From Photobacterium sanctipauli (GTDB lineage: Bacteria; Pseudomonadota; Gammaproteobacteria; Enterobacterales; Vibrionaceae): a stretch of 64,000 bases of DNA. Location: positions 62,001 to 126,000 of the forward strand of contig NZ_PYMA01000003.1 in assembly GCF_003026495.1 (NCBI RefSeq), in the 5' to 3' direction. Below are positions 54,329 to 63,664 of the stretch, piece by piece. Under the pieces are notes generated by a model. That model did no database searches, was not told the DNA's origin, and saw nothing but the letters and a program-made list of their open reading frames with translations. Each line of letters starts with the position of its first letter. The stretch's first letter is position 1. The position numbers were made by a program, and so were the translations under genes.

Positions 54329-55249
54329 ATGGAAATATCAAACACATACCCAATCGGTACAGTAGGCCAGAAGTGGGGCGACGAAGAAAAAGCGCAGTGG
54401 TTGGCACAACAAAAAATCCAGCGTTCTTACCAAGAAGAAGTCGTGACCAAAATTGATGCCCTGCGTGATCGTTTTGATGTTTCTCAGTATGGCGCTTTAA
54501 GCTATAACCCTGAGAAATACCCTCTTTATGTGATTAAGTCACGTAACTGGGACAACAGCAAACCAACCGCACTGGTTACTGGCGGTGTTCATGGTTACGA
54601 AACCAGTGGCGTGCACGGTGCCCTACTGTTCGCTGATGGCGAAGCTGAGAAATACACCGAACACTTCAATATTGTCATTGCACCTTGTGTTAGCCCTTGG
54701 GGTTACGAAGTGATCAACCGCTGGAACCCACAAGCTGTCGATCCAAACCGCTCATTCTTTGAGGACAGCCCTTCTGAAGAAGCCGCTAACCTGATGGCAA
54801 TGGTGAAAGATCTTGGCTGCGATATCCTTGTTCACGTTGATCTGCACGAAACAACCGATTCTGACGAAACCGAGTTCCGCCGCGCACGCGCTGCTCGCGA
54901 TGGCATTGACCACTTCGAAGAGATGATCCCAGACGGTTTTTACACGGTTGGCGACACCGAAAACCCACAGCCTGAACTACAAAAAGCGGTTATCGATTCG
55001 GTTCGCAAAGTAACCCATATCGCGCCACCAGATGCGAGCGGCAAAATCATCGGCTCACCAATCACTCAAGAGGGTGTGATTAACTACCCGCTTAAAAAAC
55101 TAAGCCTATGTAACGGCCTGTCTGACTGCCAATACGGTACGACTACCGAGGTTTACCCAGACAGTGACAAAGTGACTGACGAAGAGTGTAACGTGGCACA
55201 AGTTGCTGCCGTCACTGGTGCACTTGACTACGTTATTAAACAGCTGTAA
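54329..55249 (+). CDS. M14-family zinc carboxypeptidase-like protein
   Basis: Protein of 306 residues from the ATG at 54329 (AAGG upstream); an earlier in-frame ATG adds 34 residues that do not look like protein of this family. Zinc ligands are in GGVHGYETSG (HxxE) and HVDLHE (His); NPxRSF (DPNRSFFED) is the substrate-binding Asn-Arg pair. No signal peptide, so cytoplasmic. It may remove a C-terminal or acyl-linked amino acid. It is followed by its own terminator. Confidence 0.83.
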   Translation: MEISNTYPIGTVGQKWGDEEKAQWLAQQKIQRSYQEEVVTKIDALRDRFDVSQYGALSYNPEKYPLYVIKSRNWDNSKPTALVTGGVHGYETSGVHGALLFADGEAEKYTEHFNIVIAPCVSPWGYEVINRWNPQAVDPNRSFFEDSPSEEAANLMAMVKDLGCDILVHVDLHETTDSDETEFRRARAARDGIDHFEEMIPDGFYTVGDTENPQPELQKAVIDSVRKVTHIAPPDASGKIIGSPITQEGVINYPLKKLSLCNGLSDCQYGTTTEVYPDSDKVTDEECNVAQVAAVTGALDYVIKQL

Positions 55250-55270
55250 ATATTTAATTCTGTTGGAATA

Positions 55271-55296
55271 AAGGGCTGTTCAACAGCCCTTTTTTG
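55271..55296 (+). terminator. terminator after the M14 gene
   Basis: AAGGGCTGTT-C-AACAGCCCTT with six T. Confidence 0.9.
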
Positions 55297-55330
55297 TGTC
55301 TGGTCATCAACTCAATGGAGCCCTCACCTT

Positions 55331-56464
55331 ATGCTGAATACCTCGCAGACGCTCGCCCTGAACCATATTCGCTCACATGCAAAATCGCGCCAAGCCAAAG
55401 CGCAGGCGATGATTGAGCACATTTTGCAGATGAGTAACATTGAGCCGCGTCGTTTTCAGCAAGCCATTGAAGCCATCAAAAGCAACGCCCCTGTTGCATT
55501 ACACTTCCACCCTGACAGGATCGCCAGCCAAAACCTAACCGTGGTTGACCAGCTGCTGCAAGATGGCAGGTACAAAAGCCAGTTTGAAACCCATATCTCT
55601 AACGGCAAGGTCAGCCCAGAACAAGGTGGGCCAAGAGATAACTGGGAAAATGCCCTGTTTGGCGACGCTTACACCCAAAACGGGTTCAACCCAGTCGAGC
55701 GGCCGAAATATGGTGCCTTGCACCTTATGAACCACTCGGATGGCCCTTGCCCTCGATTTGGTTCTTGTTACTTCCTGCTCAACCCTGAAGTTAGCCAGCG
55801 AGCAACATTCACCTATCGCGACTCCCATACCAGCCCGCAAGAGCGCGGCACCTTAGACTGCTTTGACGATATTCTGGTAAACTTGCTCATAGACGCTTTC
55901 GAACTGGACTTTGCTTTAGGCTGTCACGGTATGCGTCCAGCTCAGTTGGTGGATAGCTTAATCAACCGTTTCGAGCAATCTAGATGCTCTTTTGACGCTC
56001 ACTACCCTATCAACACAATGCCGCTTGGGCGAAACCTCGATCATTATATAGAAGCGCAAATCCACGGTGATATTTCGCTAACGCATGATGTAATGGCATT
56101 GGTTGCCGACCCATCCTTCAAAGGTACTGAGATCGGGCAAACCCTATTGCGGCTTTGCCAGCAATATAATATCGAGTTGATGTGGCATCAGGGGTACGCA
56201 CTTAACCCAGATAACGTGCCAGATGATTTCCGCGGCAATACCATGCCTGCACTGGCCAATCTAGTCAGCCAGTTCCAGCAACAGCAAAACCAGCAGGCAG
56301 GCGAAACCAAGCTAGGTGGCACTCACTTCATTACCGCAAGCACCATTGGCGCTGCCGCAGCCAATTTGATCCACCAGCCCGATAATTGGCATACTTTTCA
56401 CTCTCAAGAAGAAGGGCTGCAGCAACTTAAGTTGTTATGGCATGTGCTGGTGAAATTTGGCTAA
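55331..56464 (+). CDS. DUF3626-like protein
   Basis: Protein of 377 residues, soluble. Recognisable DUF3626-type blocks: VALHFHPDRIA, RPKYGALHLMNHSDGPCPRFGSCYFLL and RATFTYRDSHTSPQERGTLDCFDD. The pattern of His, Asp and Cys residues suggests an enzyme, but no activity is known. Its last ~100 bp are repeated as a decayed copy at 59944-60049. The family assignment is from memory of its conserved blocks. Confidence 0.72.
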   Translation: MLNTSQTLALNHIRSHAKSRQAKAQAMIEHILQMSNIEPRRFQQAIEAIKSNAPVALHFHPDRIASQNLTVVDQLLQDGRYKSQFETHISNGKVSPEQGGPRDNWENALFGDAYTQNGFNPVERPKYGALHLMNHSDGPCPRFGSCYFLLNPEVSQRATFTYRDSHTSPQERGTLDCFDDILVNLLIDAFELDFALGCHGMRPAQLVDSLINRFEQSRCSFDAHYPINTMPLGRNLDHYIEAQIHGDISLTHDVMALVADPSFKGTEIGQTLLRLCQQYNIELMWHQGYALNPDNVPDDFRGNTMPALANLVSQFQQQQNQQAGETKLGGTHFITASTIGAAAANLIHQPDNWHTFHSQEEGLQQLKLLWHVLVKFG

Positions 56465-56484
56465 CTTGTATGTACCATCCAGCT

Positions 56485-56521
56485 AAAAAAATAGCCAGAT
56501 AGAATCAATCTTTCTGGCTAT
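56485..56521. terminator. bidirectional terminator
   Basis: ATAGCCAGA/TCTGGCTAT with a 13-nt loop; an A-run on the left gives a T-run for the minus-strand MFS gene. Confidence 0.8.
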
Positions 56522-56551
56522 TATGAGGATTATTTTACTTTATATAATACG

Positions 56552-57829
56552 TTATGCACCGGCTTCGGAAACAACCTGCTTAGGTTCCTTCTTCGGCCCA
56601 TATATATAATTGATACTAAACGATGCCAGTAGCGACATAGTGGCAAATACCGCCATGAGGCCAAATAAATAGTTGTACCCTTCAATACCTTGGTAAGAGT
56701 CTAGCCAAGAGCCAATCAACGGGTGTACAAATACATCAGGCATAAAGCCAACAAAAGAAACAATCCCCGTTGCCGTACCAAACATATATACGGGTACTTT
56801 ACCATCAGCAAACTGTGCAAAATAAACACCATAAGAGCCACCAACAAACAACGCGGCAATCAAAGTGATAATGGTAACAGGTAAAATAAAGCCTGCATCT
56901 TTAGGCAATAGTACAAAGCATGCTACACAGACTAAAGCAATAATACTTGAATAAACAATCATCCGTGCTGTTGAGCCAATCTTCATTGCTAGATAACCGA
57001 GTAATGGTGCAGAAATCAGCATTAGCCCATAAGTTCGGATTGAAGAAATAATCGAGACTGTAGACTCCGAAATCCCATAAATATTGGTTAGGTATGGTGT
57101 TGTGTAAGAAACGGTAATGTACAAACCATAAACAGAGAAAACTGAAACCGTTGTTAACCAAACAATGGGTAGTCTTAGTACTTCCTTCACAACAGATAGA
57201 GATAACTTGCCATTACTGCTTTTAGTCTCAGCCGAGATTTCATCATCAAAACGAGGTATCACAATATAGCTCAAAGCCCCAAGCACAATCAGCGCAGCAC
57301 CATAGTAATATAAGGCAACTTGAAAACCTGATTTGTAATCCAGTGACTGGCTGATGACATAAGTAATGAAAAAGCTAAATAGCATTGAGGTACAGCCCAA
57401 AATGCCTGAGCTAAGACCTTGGTTTTTAGGGTAGCTATTACCGTGAGAGATCAGTCTAATCGCTTTTTGTCTAGAAGCCCAAAAAGTAAGAATAGAAAAA
57501 ATAGCCATTAAAGCATAAATAACCTTCAGCGTATTATAGCTTGGTAATGTTGACATCCATAATGTTAATAGCCCCATTACTACCATTGACATCGAAAACA
57601 AATTCTTAATTCTGAATTTATCTGAAAGAATGCCTCCGATTGGGTAGCAAAACATTGCAATCATACCGTAAATACCACTCAACTTACCTAACTCCGTATT
57701 GGTAACATTCAGTGCTGCGACCATTTGATCGTAGAATACATATTTTAAATATGGTACCTGATATATAATTGATGCTGATATACTAACCACCATCAAAATA
57801 ATAAATGATTGTTTATTAAACACGAGCAT
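56552..57829 (-). CDS. MFS transporter
   Basis: Inner-membrane protein of 425 residues with 12 predicted segments. The loop-2 region GIYGMIAMFCYPIGGILSDKFRIKNLF matches the MFS motif A position. AGGAAGGAA lies before the ATG. It is 51 bp downstream of the M81/MlrC gene on the same strand, so it probably carries that enzyme's substrate or product. The substrate is unknown. Confidence 0.85.
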   Translation of the reverse strand: MLVFNKQSFIILMVVSISASIIYQVPYLKYVFYDQMVAALNVTNTELGKLSGIYGMIAMFCYPIGGILSDKFRIKNLFSMSMVVMGLLTLWMSTLPSYNTLKVIYALMAIFSILTFWASRQKAIRLISHGNSYPKNQGLSSGILGCTSMLFSFFITYVISQSLDYKSGFQVALYYYGAALIVLGALSYIVIPRFDDEISAETKSSNGKLSLSVVKEVLRLPIVWLTTVSVFSVYGLYITVSYTTPYLTNIYGISESTVSIISSIRTYGLMLISAPLLGYLAMKIGSTARMIVYSSIIALVCVACFVLLPKDAGFILPVTIITLIAALFVGGSYGVYFAQFADGKVPVYMFGTATGIVSFVGFMPDVFVHPLIGSWLDSYQGIEGYNYLFGLMAVFATMSLLASFSINYIYGPKKEPKQVVSEAGA

Positions 57830-57880
57830 AGATTCTTCCTTCCTAGAGGTGTACTTTATAATTATTCCATTTATAAGGCG

Positions 57881-59359
57881 TTAAAATTTATCTAAAGGAT
57901 AAATAGGCCTCCTAATGTTTTTATAGTAAAAAGAGGTTAAGTCATTGCTGTTCACGCCATTGGTATTGACTTCAATGGTCGTGATCGCCCTGTCTTTATA
58001 AAACGCTTTGAAGTGTTGAGAAGACTTGAGAGCAACAAGCCTTTTCTGGCTAAGATCAACGCCTGCGGTGACAAAGGGCGTATCATCGTAAGTTTGATTC
58101 TGAACAGAGCACACTACGATTTCAACATTACCCGAACGCAAGCAGACTGTTGGCCCATATGTGCCATGGATACCCTTCATCAAAGGTGTGGTTGCTTGAT
58201 AATGCCCCTCTGATATAGAACAAACGACTGCGTCAATTAACGATATTGGCTCACCATGAAAATGTGATTCCTCAATTTTGCCACCTAAATCAACACTAAC
58301 ACGATTACCCACGCCAGCTTTTAAAGCAACTTGTACGGCCTGAGGATCGTAAATATACCCAAAGGCTGAACCAGGGATATCACGCTCAAGCATCTCACGC
58401 AGCAACTGAGTACCATCCCCTGGCGCTCCGCCCCCAGGGTTATCTGAAGATTCATTTAAAACAACATATCCTTCCTTCTCGTTAGATAATGTCGTCAGAG
58501 CAAGATCAATCGCCTCTTCTGGCTCAACACGGTAAATTGAGCTTAGTCGCTCTTTTCTTTCTATTAAGTAGTTCGCTAATACTTCGGCATGGTATTCAGA
58601 ATTTTCATATGCGGTAACAAAGACAGAGCTGGAGACATGTGGGCCATCTGCATATGGAAAACCATGGAAAAAGGCAGCATCAAGCAGTTCATGGTCAGCT
58701 TTATAAGTATTAAAGTACTCTTTAACTGTGTTTAGCTCTCCGTCGATATTTTGGCTAATAGGCATAAGGACAGGAATTGGCTTAACCGAAGTTTTGGCTC
58801 GTACTCCATGCTCGATAGCGTTTATCAAAGTACTCATAGCTTCATATCCACTAACCGCATAGTCAGTATGAGGGTTTTCTTTTACGCCAAAAAGCCCTTG
58901 GGTTAAACCAGCCATTTCTTGGGTAAGGTTACCATGGAGATCTAACGTCACTGTAATTGGAATGTCATCACCAACCACTCTTCGGATCGCTCTTAGTACA
59001 TCCGTTTCCAGATCATCAATACTTTCAGATACGCCAGCCCCATGCAGCCCCAAACAAATACCATCTATACATTCTTTATTTTGCTTTATGTATTTAATAA
59101 TCTTGGCTAAAACTAATTCGTGACACTCATCGGTTAGTATTGGCCCCGCATTTTCTACAGCGAAGGTAGGAATGATATTTATATTATTTTCATTAGCGCA
59201 ATTAATCATTCCACCGAGATAACTGGGTGTGTCTGTAAACTGAGTAATTATTTCCTCTCCTTCCCAGCAACCTTGAGAAGTTAGCAACGAGAAATCAGTT
59301 CTATTTCTAGAGAAAGAGTTACTTTCATGGCCATACCACGCAATCAGAACATTAGTCAT
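57881..59359 (-). CDS. M81-family (MlrC/microcystinase C-like) metallopeptidase
   Basis: Protein of 492 residues, the normal length for the family. Blocks: WYGHESNSFS, GICLGLHGAGVSESIDDLETDVLRAIR, TVTLDLHGNLTQEM (metal Asp and His) and FFHGFPYADGPHVSS. The C-terminal MlrC domain has SDNPGGGAPGDGTQLLREML. Most bacterial members act on unknown small amides or cyclic compounds; microcystin activity should not be assumed. It shares an operon with an MFS transporter. Confidence 0.88.
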   Translation of the reverse strand: MTNVLIAWYGHESNSFSRNRTDFSLLTSQGCWEGEEIITQFTDTPSYLGGMINCANENNINIIPTFAVENAGPILTDECHELVLAKIIKYIKQNKECIDGICLGLHGAGVSESIDDLETDVLRAIRRVVGDDIPITVTLDLHGNLTQEMAGLTQGLFGVKENPHTDYAVSGYEAMSTLINAIEHGVRAKTSVKPIPVLMPISQNIDGELNTVKEYFNTYKADHELLDAAFFHGFPYADGPHVSSSVFVTAYENSEYHAEVLANYLIERKERLSSIYRVEPEEAIDLALTTLSNEKEGYVVLNESSDNPGGGAPGDGTQLLREMLERDIPGSAFGYIYDPQAVQVALKAGVGNRVSVDLGGKIEESHFHGEPISLIDAVVCSISEGHYQATTPLMKGIHGTYGPTVCLRSGNVEIVVCSVQNQTYDDTPFVTAGVDLSQKRLVALKSSQHFKAFYKDRAITTIEVNTNGVNSNDLTSFYYKNIRRPIYPLDKF

Positions 59360-60328
59360 TGTTAATTACTTTCACCACTTTAAATAAAACATCAACACTT
59401 AATACAAATCGTCATAGAGTCACATCAAGTCAGCAATTAATATTTTTATCAGAATATATTATGCATGAATCCAAACCCGCACAAAGACAATTCATTAACA
59501 TAAATATTAACAATACATTTACAATAACCCCTCCTCTTAATTTGGCAATACATTTCTCCTAACAAAAGCGTTTAGTTTTACTAAACACAAGCACTATCAA
59601 TGTCCATATGGCGTATAAGTGGTCAACTGAGCACCAGTTCAATTTATCACCAACAATAAGAGCATTATTTTACCCCTTACTCATAACGCTATATTTTTTA
59701 ATGAAATATTTAAACAGATAGTAAGATCGCCAAACTCATTAAAATTCAGCCGAGTATCCAGCCATATAAGCTAGACTCAATTGCATTTATGGAATTTAAA
59801 TTCATCAAAGCAAACTTTATTAGTAATTAGATACAAATAACTCTCAGCATTAGCGACAAAACACCAAGCCGGAACCTCAAGTAATTGACGTCGCCTTGAG
59901 AGTCCTTTCACACGACAGTTTAAGAAGAATTGCTTTGGATGTTTGCAGCCAATTTGTTCCACCAGCCCTTCTTCTTGGCATACTTTCATGCTCAAGAAGA
60001 AGGGCTACAGGAACTTAAATTGTTATGGCACGTGCTGATGAAATTTGGCATTGAGCACAAGCTTACATTTTGAAACAACTCCCTCACCTTTAAAGTGAGT
60101 GAGTTTATGCTAGCATTCGACCACCAGCGCAATCGTTTTCGCCAAATAGGGCTCTAACCAAGCCCAAATCACTAAAACACAGAATATATTATTCAAAGCA
60201 ACCACTGATCATATTCATCACTATGAATAAGATCGGTATTGCTATTGGTTTAGCTCAACCATGTATTTCTTCCTGCTTTAACGGTAGAAATATAAATAAA
60301 TTAATAGTTTAAAATAGGTGTAGAGAAA
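59360..60328. other. long AT-rich intergenic region with a gene remnant
   Basis: Nearly 1 kb with no convincing intact gene. It holds the promoter side of the M81 gene, the DUF3626 remnant at 59944-60049 and the leader of the broken nucleoside transporter. No insertion-sequence ends were recognised. Confidence 0.7.
59944..60049 (+). pseudogene. remnant of the 3' end of a DUF3626-like gene
   Basis: About 106 bp strongly resembling the last ~110 bp of the gene at 55331-56464: GCAGCCAATTTG, CACCAGCCC, TTGGCATACTTT, CTCAAGAAGAAGGGCT and GTGCTG(A/G)TGAAATTTGGC all recur in order. A one-base deletion and a small replacement break the frame, and the original stop is lost. Similarity ends abruptly on both sides. 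Confidence 0.85.
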
Positions 60329-61225
60329 ATGAGTTCACAACTCGGTAGCCATATACCACCGAAAACCATTCACGGAAAGAATATTACCCACTTTATCTTA
60401 TTTGCCATAATGTTTTCGGTGTACTTCCTCATGGGAACGTCAATGATTACGCTTGTAATCTATATGAATGAATCTGGTATGCGCGACTTGATCGTTTATG
60501 CGGTTACCAGTTTCCCACTATCAATGGTGATATCACCTTTGATTCAGGAGCGATTGCCGATAGGTACTTCTCTGCTAACAAAATGATTTCATTCCTTTTT
60601 GTATGTAGTGGCTTACTTTTATTATTGGCAGTTAGCCTATCTTCAGTGCCACTGCTGTTTGTTTCACTTTTCTTCATTTATAAGCTCGTTTACGCCCCAA
60701 CCCTTGGCTTAGCCAATAGTATTGCGATGGCGCATGTTGAGAATAGAGAAAAGTTTTTCCCAATTATTCGTATCGGTGGCACTGTAGGCTGGATTTTCGC
60801 AGCGACAGTGATCAGCCTATTAAAAGCTGAAACAACGGCAACACCATTCATTATTAGCGGGGTGGTCTCTATTGTTTCTGGCATTATTTTCTTCTTCATT
60901 TTGCCATACACACCACCAGCGGCTAAAAACTCAACCTTCAACTGGCGAGATGTTGTTGGCGTCGATTCTTTCAAAGCCCTGAATGTCGAGGGTAGCGGGT
61001 TTAAAGTGTTTATTACTACCTGCTTCTTTGCCACCATGCTGTCGACTCTATACGATCAGTATGCGCCCCTATACTTCCACTCGGCAGGTTTAGAAAGAAC
61101 CGCGGCCTACATGTCAATCGGACAGATCAGTGAAGTGTTGGTTATGGCGCTGATCCCGCTATTGTGCCTTCGCTTCAACCTAAAAACACTAATGACATTT
61201 GGTTTGCTGTCTATTGTTATATGCA

Positions 61226-62038
61226 ATGGAGAATTCAGTGGGAACATTTTTAAGAGATCAGTTCATCAAGAATGTGACTGTAGACGAAGAGCTTTTGCAG
61301 CAGGTAAATGACTTTCTTGCTGAAAGGTGCACATCATCTAACGAACAACTTGAAAAGAAAGGTGGAGTTCAAGAAGACGTTTTACTTCAGAACTACATTA
61401 TTAGGTTTGATAATCGTGGCTATAAGCTGACAGAGTTTTCTGATGTGCAAAAGCATTATGCTCAGGCTACAAAAGTTGAACGAGTCATATTTACGCTAGA
61501 CTCCAATCGAGCTGTATTCTCGAACAAACAACAAGGCACTAGTATTGAGTTACGCCTAGATTCCAATGAACCCAACAACACAAACCTGCAAGTCTCTTCA
61601 GATGACGGTGACCTTGTGGATTCAGTTTTCTGTGGTCTGTTGGAGATTATCAAAAAATTTCAGAATCATAACGGTAAAATTCGCAACAACTGGACTCAAT
61701 TATTAATTCAATTGCTTGGAGTTGGCTTGGGCTTCGTTGCTAGCTTAGTTACGGCTCTGAAATTGTACCCTTATGTAAAAATTGAAAGTGCATTTATTAT
61801 TACCTTTTTGTTTACATTTCTGGTTTTCTCAAATGCTTGGGGTTTCATCAATCAACAAATCCTTAATTTGGTTAACAAGCTATTTCCTAACGTTAGGTTT
61901 TCAAGGGCAGGACGCTCACCACTGAATTGGCTGTGGCAAGCTCTTGTTGGCGGGCTTATTGTTGCTTTTGCACTTTTAATCATCAATGGAATTCTTGATT
62001 GGGTAATAAAAGTACTCAGTAACTACGTTCAGTGGTAA
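61226..62038 (+). CDS. cassette-borne membrane protein, function unknown
   Basis: Protein of 270 residues beginning MENSVGTFLRDQF 10 bp inside the cassette; an upstream TTG belongs to the host gene and was rejected. Residues 1-150 are soluble and probably cytoplasmic, followed by three membrane segments (about 157-180, 188-208 and 234-258) and a short tail. The start has no clear ribosome site, common in cassette genes. No family was recognised. Its plan of soluble domain then membrane segments is loosely like the orphan protein at 39415-40806. Confidence 0.8.
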   Translation: MENSVGTFLRDQFIKNVTVDEELLQQVNDFLAERCTSSNEQLEKKGGVQEDVLLQNYIIRFDNRGYKLTEFSDVQKHYAQATKVERVIFTLDSNRAVFSNKQQGTSIELRLDSNEPNNTNLQVSSDDGDLVDSVFCGLLEIIKKFQNHNGKIRNNWTQLLIQLLGVGLGFVASLVTALKLYPYVKIESAFIITFLFTFLVFSNAWGFINQQILNLVNKLFPNVRFSRAGRSPLNWLWQALVGGLIVAFALLIINGILDWVIKVLSNYVQW

Positions 62039-62040
62039 AT

Positions 62041-62162
62041 GCATATAACAAACTGTTTAAGAGTGATTCGCAACGCGTGGCATTTTCACTATGCGTTGCG
62101 TTTAGTGTTTAAGGTGGTATGCGGAGGCATCGGTATTGCGTTGCTCACACCTTAACAGGGCG
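62041..62162 (+). repeat. attC site (VCR-like) of the cassette
   Basis: Starts GCATATAAC (R'' box) and ends ...GGGCG at the cross-over. Inner pair CTGTTTAAG (62053-62061) and CTTAACAG (62151-62158) pair with one unpaired base, as in attC L boxes. TAACAAAC, CAACGCGTGGC, TTTAGTGTTTA and GCGTTG match Vibrio VCR sites in order and length. Confidence 0.93.
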
Positions 62163-62546
62163 TTTTACGATACACATTGCTGCTAACCAACACCTATACC
62201 CCACATATTGTCTTAGCCATTGGTGCAATCGCTGTTCATGGCTTCATCATGGCACTTTATATTGTCGTCTCGCAAATGGTGATGGACATGCTCGCGACCA
62301 AAGAAACGCGCTCGCAAGCCCAGTCATTAATGATGTTTATTTCAATGGGAGCAGGTTCGTTACTTGGCTCATTGGTTATGGGGAATATTCTCAATATTTT
62401 TGTTTCCGACGTGAATGATCTGGCCCAATGGCGTGTCTTCTGGTCCCTACCTGTCATTGTTGGCATTTTAACCACGGTTCTATTTGTATTTGGCTTTAGA
62501 AATAAGTCGCTTTCAGCCCCTAAATTAGTAAATGAAGGATAATTTG

Positions 62547-63494
62547 ATGGAAAAGGTCATTATCGATTGTGATGCAGGCATGGATGATTCCATTGCCCTA
62601 ATTCTTGCTGCAAAATCAAAAGAGTTAGATATTCTTGGCATCACCACTGTATCTGGCAATTTACATGTTGATGAAACTACGCGTAATACCTTGGTTTCAC
62701 TAGAATTGATCAACCGCCCTGACATCCCTGTTTATAAAGGGCAGGCAAAACCACTGATCCGTGAATTGCCAAGCGACCCGTTCAGCCATGGTGATGACGG
62801 CCTTGGCAATAACCACCACCCGGCGCCAACCCTGGTTCAGCAGCAGCAACATGCGGTGGACTTTATCATTGATACTGTTAAGGCAAACCCAGGTGAGGTC
62901 ACCCTGCTCACCTTGGCACCATTAACAAACATCGCATTGGCATTTATCAAAGCACCAGAAATCATCCCTCAAATCAAAAAAGTGGTTGCGATCGCAGGGT
63001 CATTTGGTACCAACCGTGCTTCGTTTGAAAATGCAACCGGTGACAACCCTCAGTCAGAGTGGAACGTATATGTAGACCCAGACGCGGCAAAAGTCGTATT
63101 CGAATCTGGCGTTAAGTTCCAAGCGGTTGGCTTAGATGTTGCGACCCACTTCGATGTCAACTTCGACGAAAGTGACATTGTTGATCTGGAAAACTCAGCA
63201 CAACCAGAAGCCAAGCATATGGCGAAAATGATGCGTTTTGTGCTGGGCCGCGACTACCAGTCCTACTGTGTATTGATTGATTCAATGGCAGTGGCCGCTG
63301 TCATTGACCCATCGCTAATCAAAACCCTGACAGCCCGTGTTGCCGTTGAAACTCAAGGGCAGGTAACACTAGGGCAAACTGTTGCGGACTTCCGCCACTC
63401 CCACACATGGCACCACTTACCAGAAATTGAAGTGAGTGTTGAAGCGGATTACAAAAAGTTCATGAACATGGTGAAAGAGCGCGTAATGGCGTAA
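62547..63494 (+). CDS. nucleoside hydrolase (inosine-uridine hydrolase family)
   Basis: Protein of 315 residues from the ATG at 62547, which has AAGGA 7 bp upstream. The N-terminal calcium/ribose motif is VIIDCDAGMDDSIALILA; further blocks are ITTVSGN, SHGDDGLGN, VTLLTLAPLTNIALA and EWNVYVDPDAAKVV. It releases the base and ribose from nucleosides in the cytoplasm. It follows the broken nucleoside transporter by 4 bp, so it was cotranscribed with it. The upstream insertion may reduce its expression unless the cassette or a local promoter drives it. Confidence 0.94.
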   Translation: MEKVIIDCDAGMDDSIALILAAKSKELDILGITTVSGNLHVDETTRNTLVSLELINRPDIPVYKGQAKPLIRELPSDPFSHGDDGLGNNHHPAPTLVQQQQHAVDFIIDTVKANPGEVTLLTLAPLTNIALAFIKAPEIIPQIKKVVAIAGSFGTNRASFENATGDNPQSEWNVYVDPDAAKVVFESGVKFQAVGLDVATHFDVNFDESDIVDLENSAQPEAKHMAKMMRFVLGRDYQSYCVLIDSMAVAAVIDPSLIKTLTARVAVETQGQVTLGQTVADFRHSHTWHHLPEIEVSVEADYKKFMNMVKERVMA

Positions 63495-63505
63495 TCGATC
63501 TGTCT

Positions 63506-63538
63506 AATGCCGTTCACTTAACGTGAGCGGCATTTTTT
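63506..63538 (+). terminator. terminator after the nucleoside hydrolase
   Basis: AATGCCGTTCAC-TTAA-CGTGAGCGGCATT hairpin (one T-G pair) with a seven-T run. Confidence 0.9.
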
Positions 63539-63548
63539 TCTCTCTTTC

Positions 63549-63578
63549 TTGCACTTGCACTTGCACTTGCACTTGCAC
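63549..63578 (+). repeat. hexamer microsatellite, five TTGCAC units
   Basis: Five perfect tandem TTGCAC copies about 90 bp upstream of the lipoprotein start. Such arrays can vary in number by slippage. Confidence 0.9.
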
Positions 63579-63664
63579 TAAAACCTACCAAAAAATACTT
63601 AACAACCATTTTTCATGCGCAATACTTAGATCAATTACTTATCCTGATTGGTATGAGGCTCCTA

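Larger units (their letters stand above)
61217..62162 (+). mobile_element. integron gene cassette (946 bp) inserted in a chromosomal gene
   Basis: One frame starting 10 bp from the left edge plus a ~120-bp VCR-like attC at the right edge is the standard cassette plan. Left junction is G/TTATATGC and right junction G/TTTTACG, both at a G/TT cross-over. With the preceding G, the left edge GTTATATGC is the exact reverse complement of the attC start GCATATAAC, as expected for the closed circle. Removing it restores the host gene's frame. No integrase or attI is present here. Confidence 0.92.
60329..62542 (+). pseudogene. nucleoside:H+ symporter (NupG/XapB-type MFS), disrupted by frameshift and cassette insertion
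   Basis: Three pieces of one MFS gene. Piece 1 (60329 to about 60549) and piece 2 (to 61216) join if one G is restored in the CAGGAG at about 60549, giving Q-G-A-I-A-D-R-Y-F-S-A-N-K. Piece 2 and piece 3 (62163-62542) join perfectly in frame (S-I-V-L-R-Y-T-L-L-L) once the 946-bp cassette is removed. The whole protein would have about 420 residues, with NUP-family traits. It precedes a nucleoside hydrolase by a few bases, so it once imported that enzyme's substrates. Confidence 0.9.

Noticed and set aside
57881..59359. microcystin degradation function for the MlrC-like protein
   Set aside because: No mlrA, mlrB or mlrD partners are present; most M81 proteins have no link to microcystin.
59777..59995. 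72-codon minus-strand frame in the long intergenic region
   Set aside because: No ribosome site or recognisable domain, and its first part is simply the antisense of the DUF3626 remnant.
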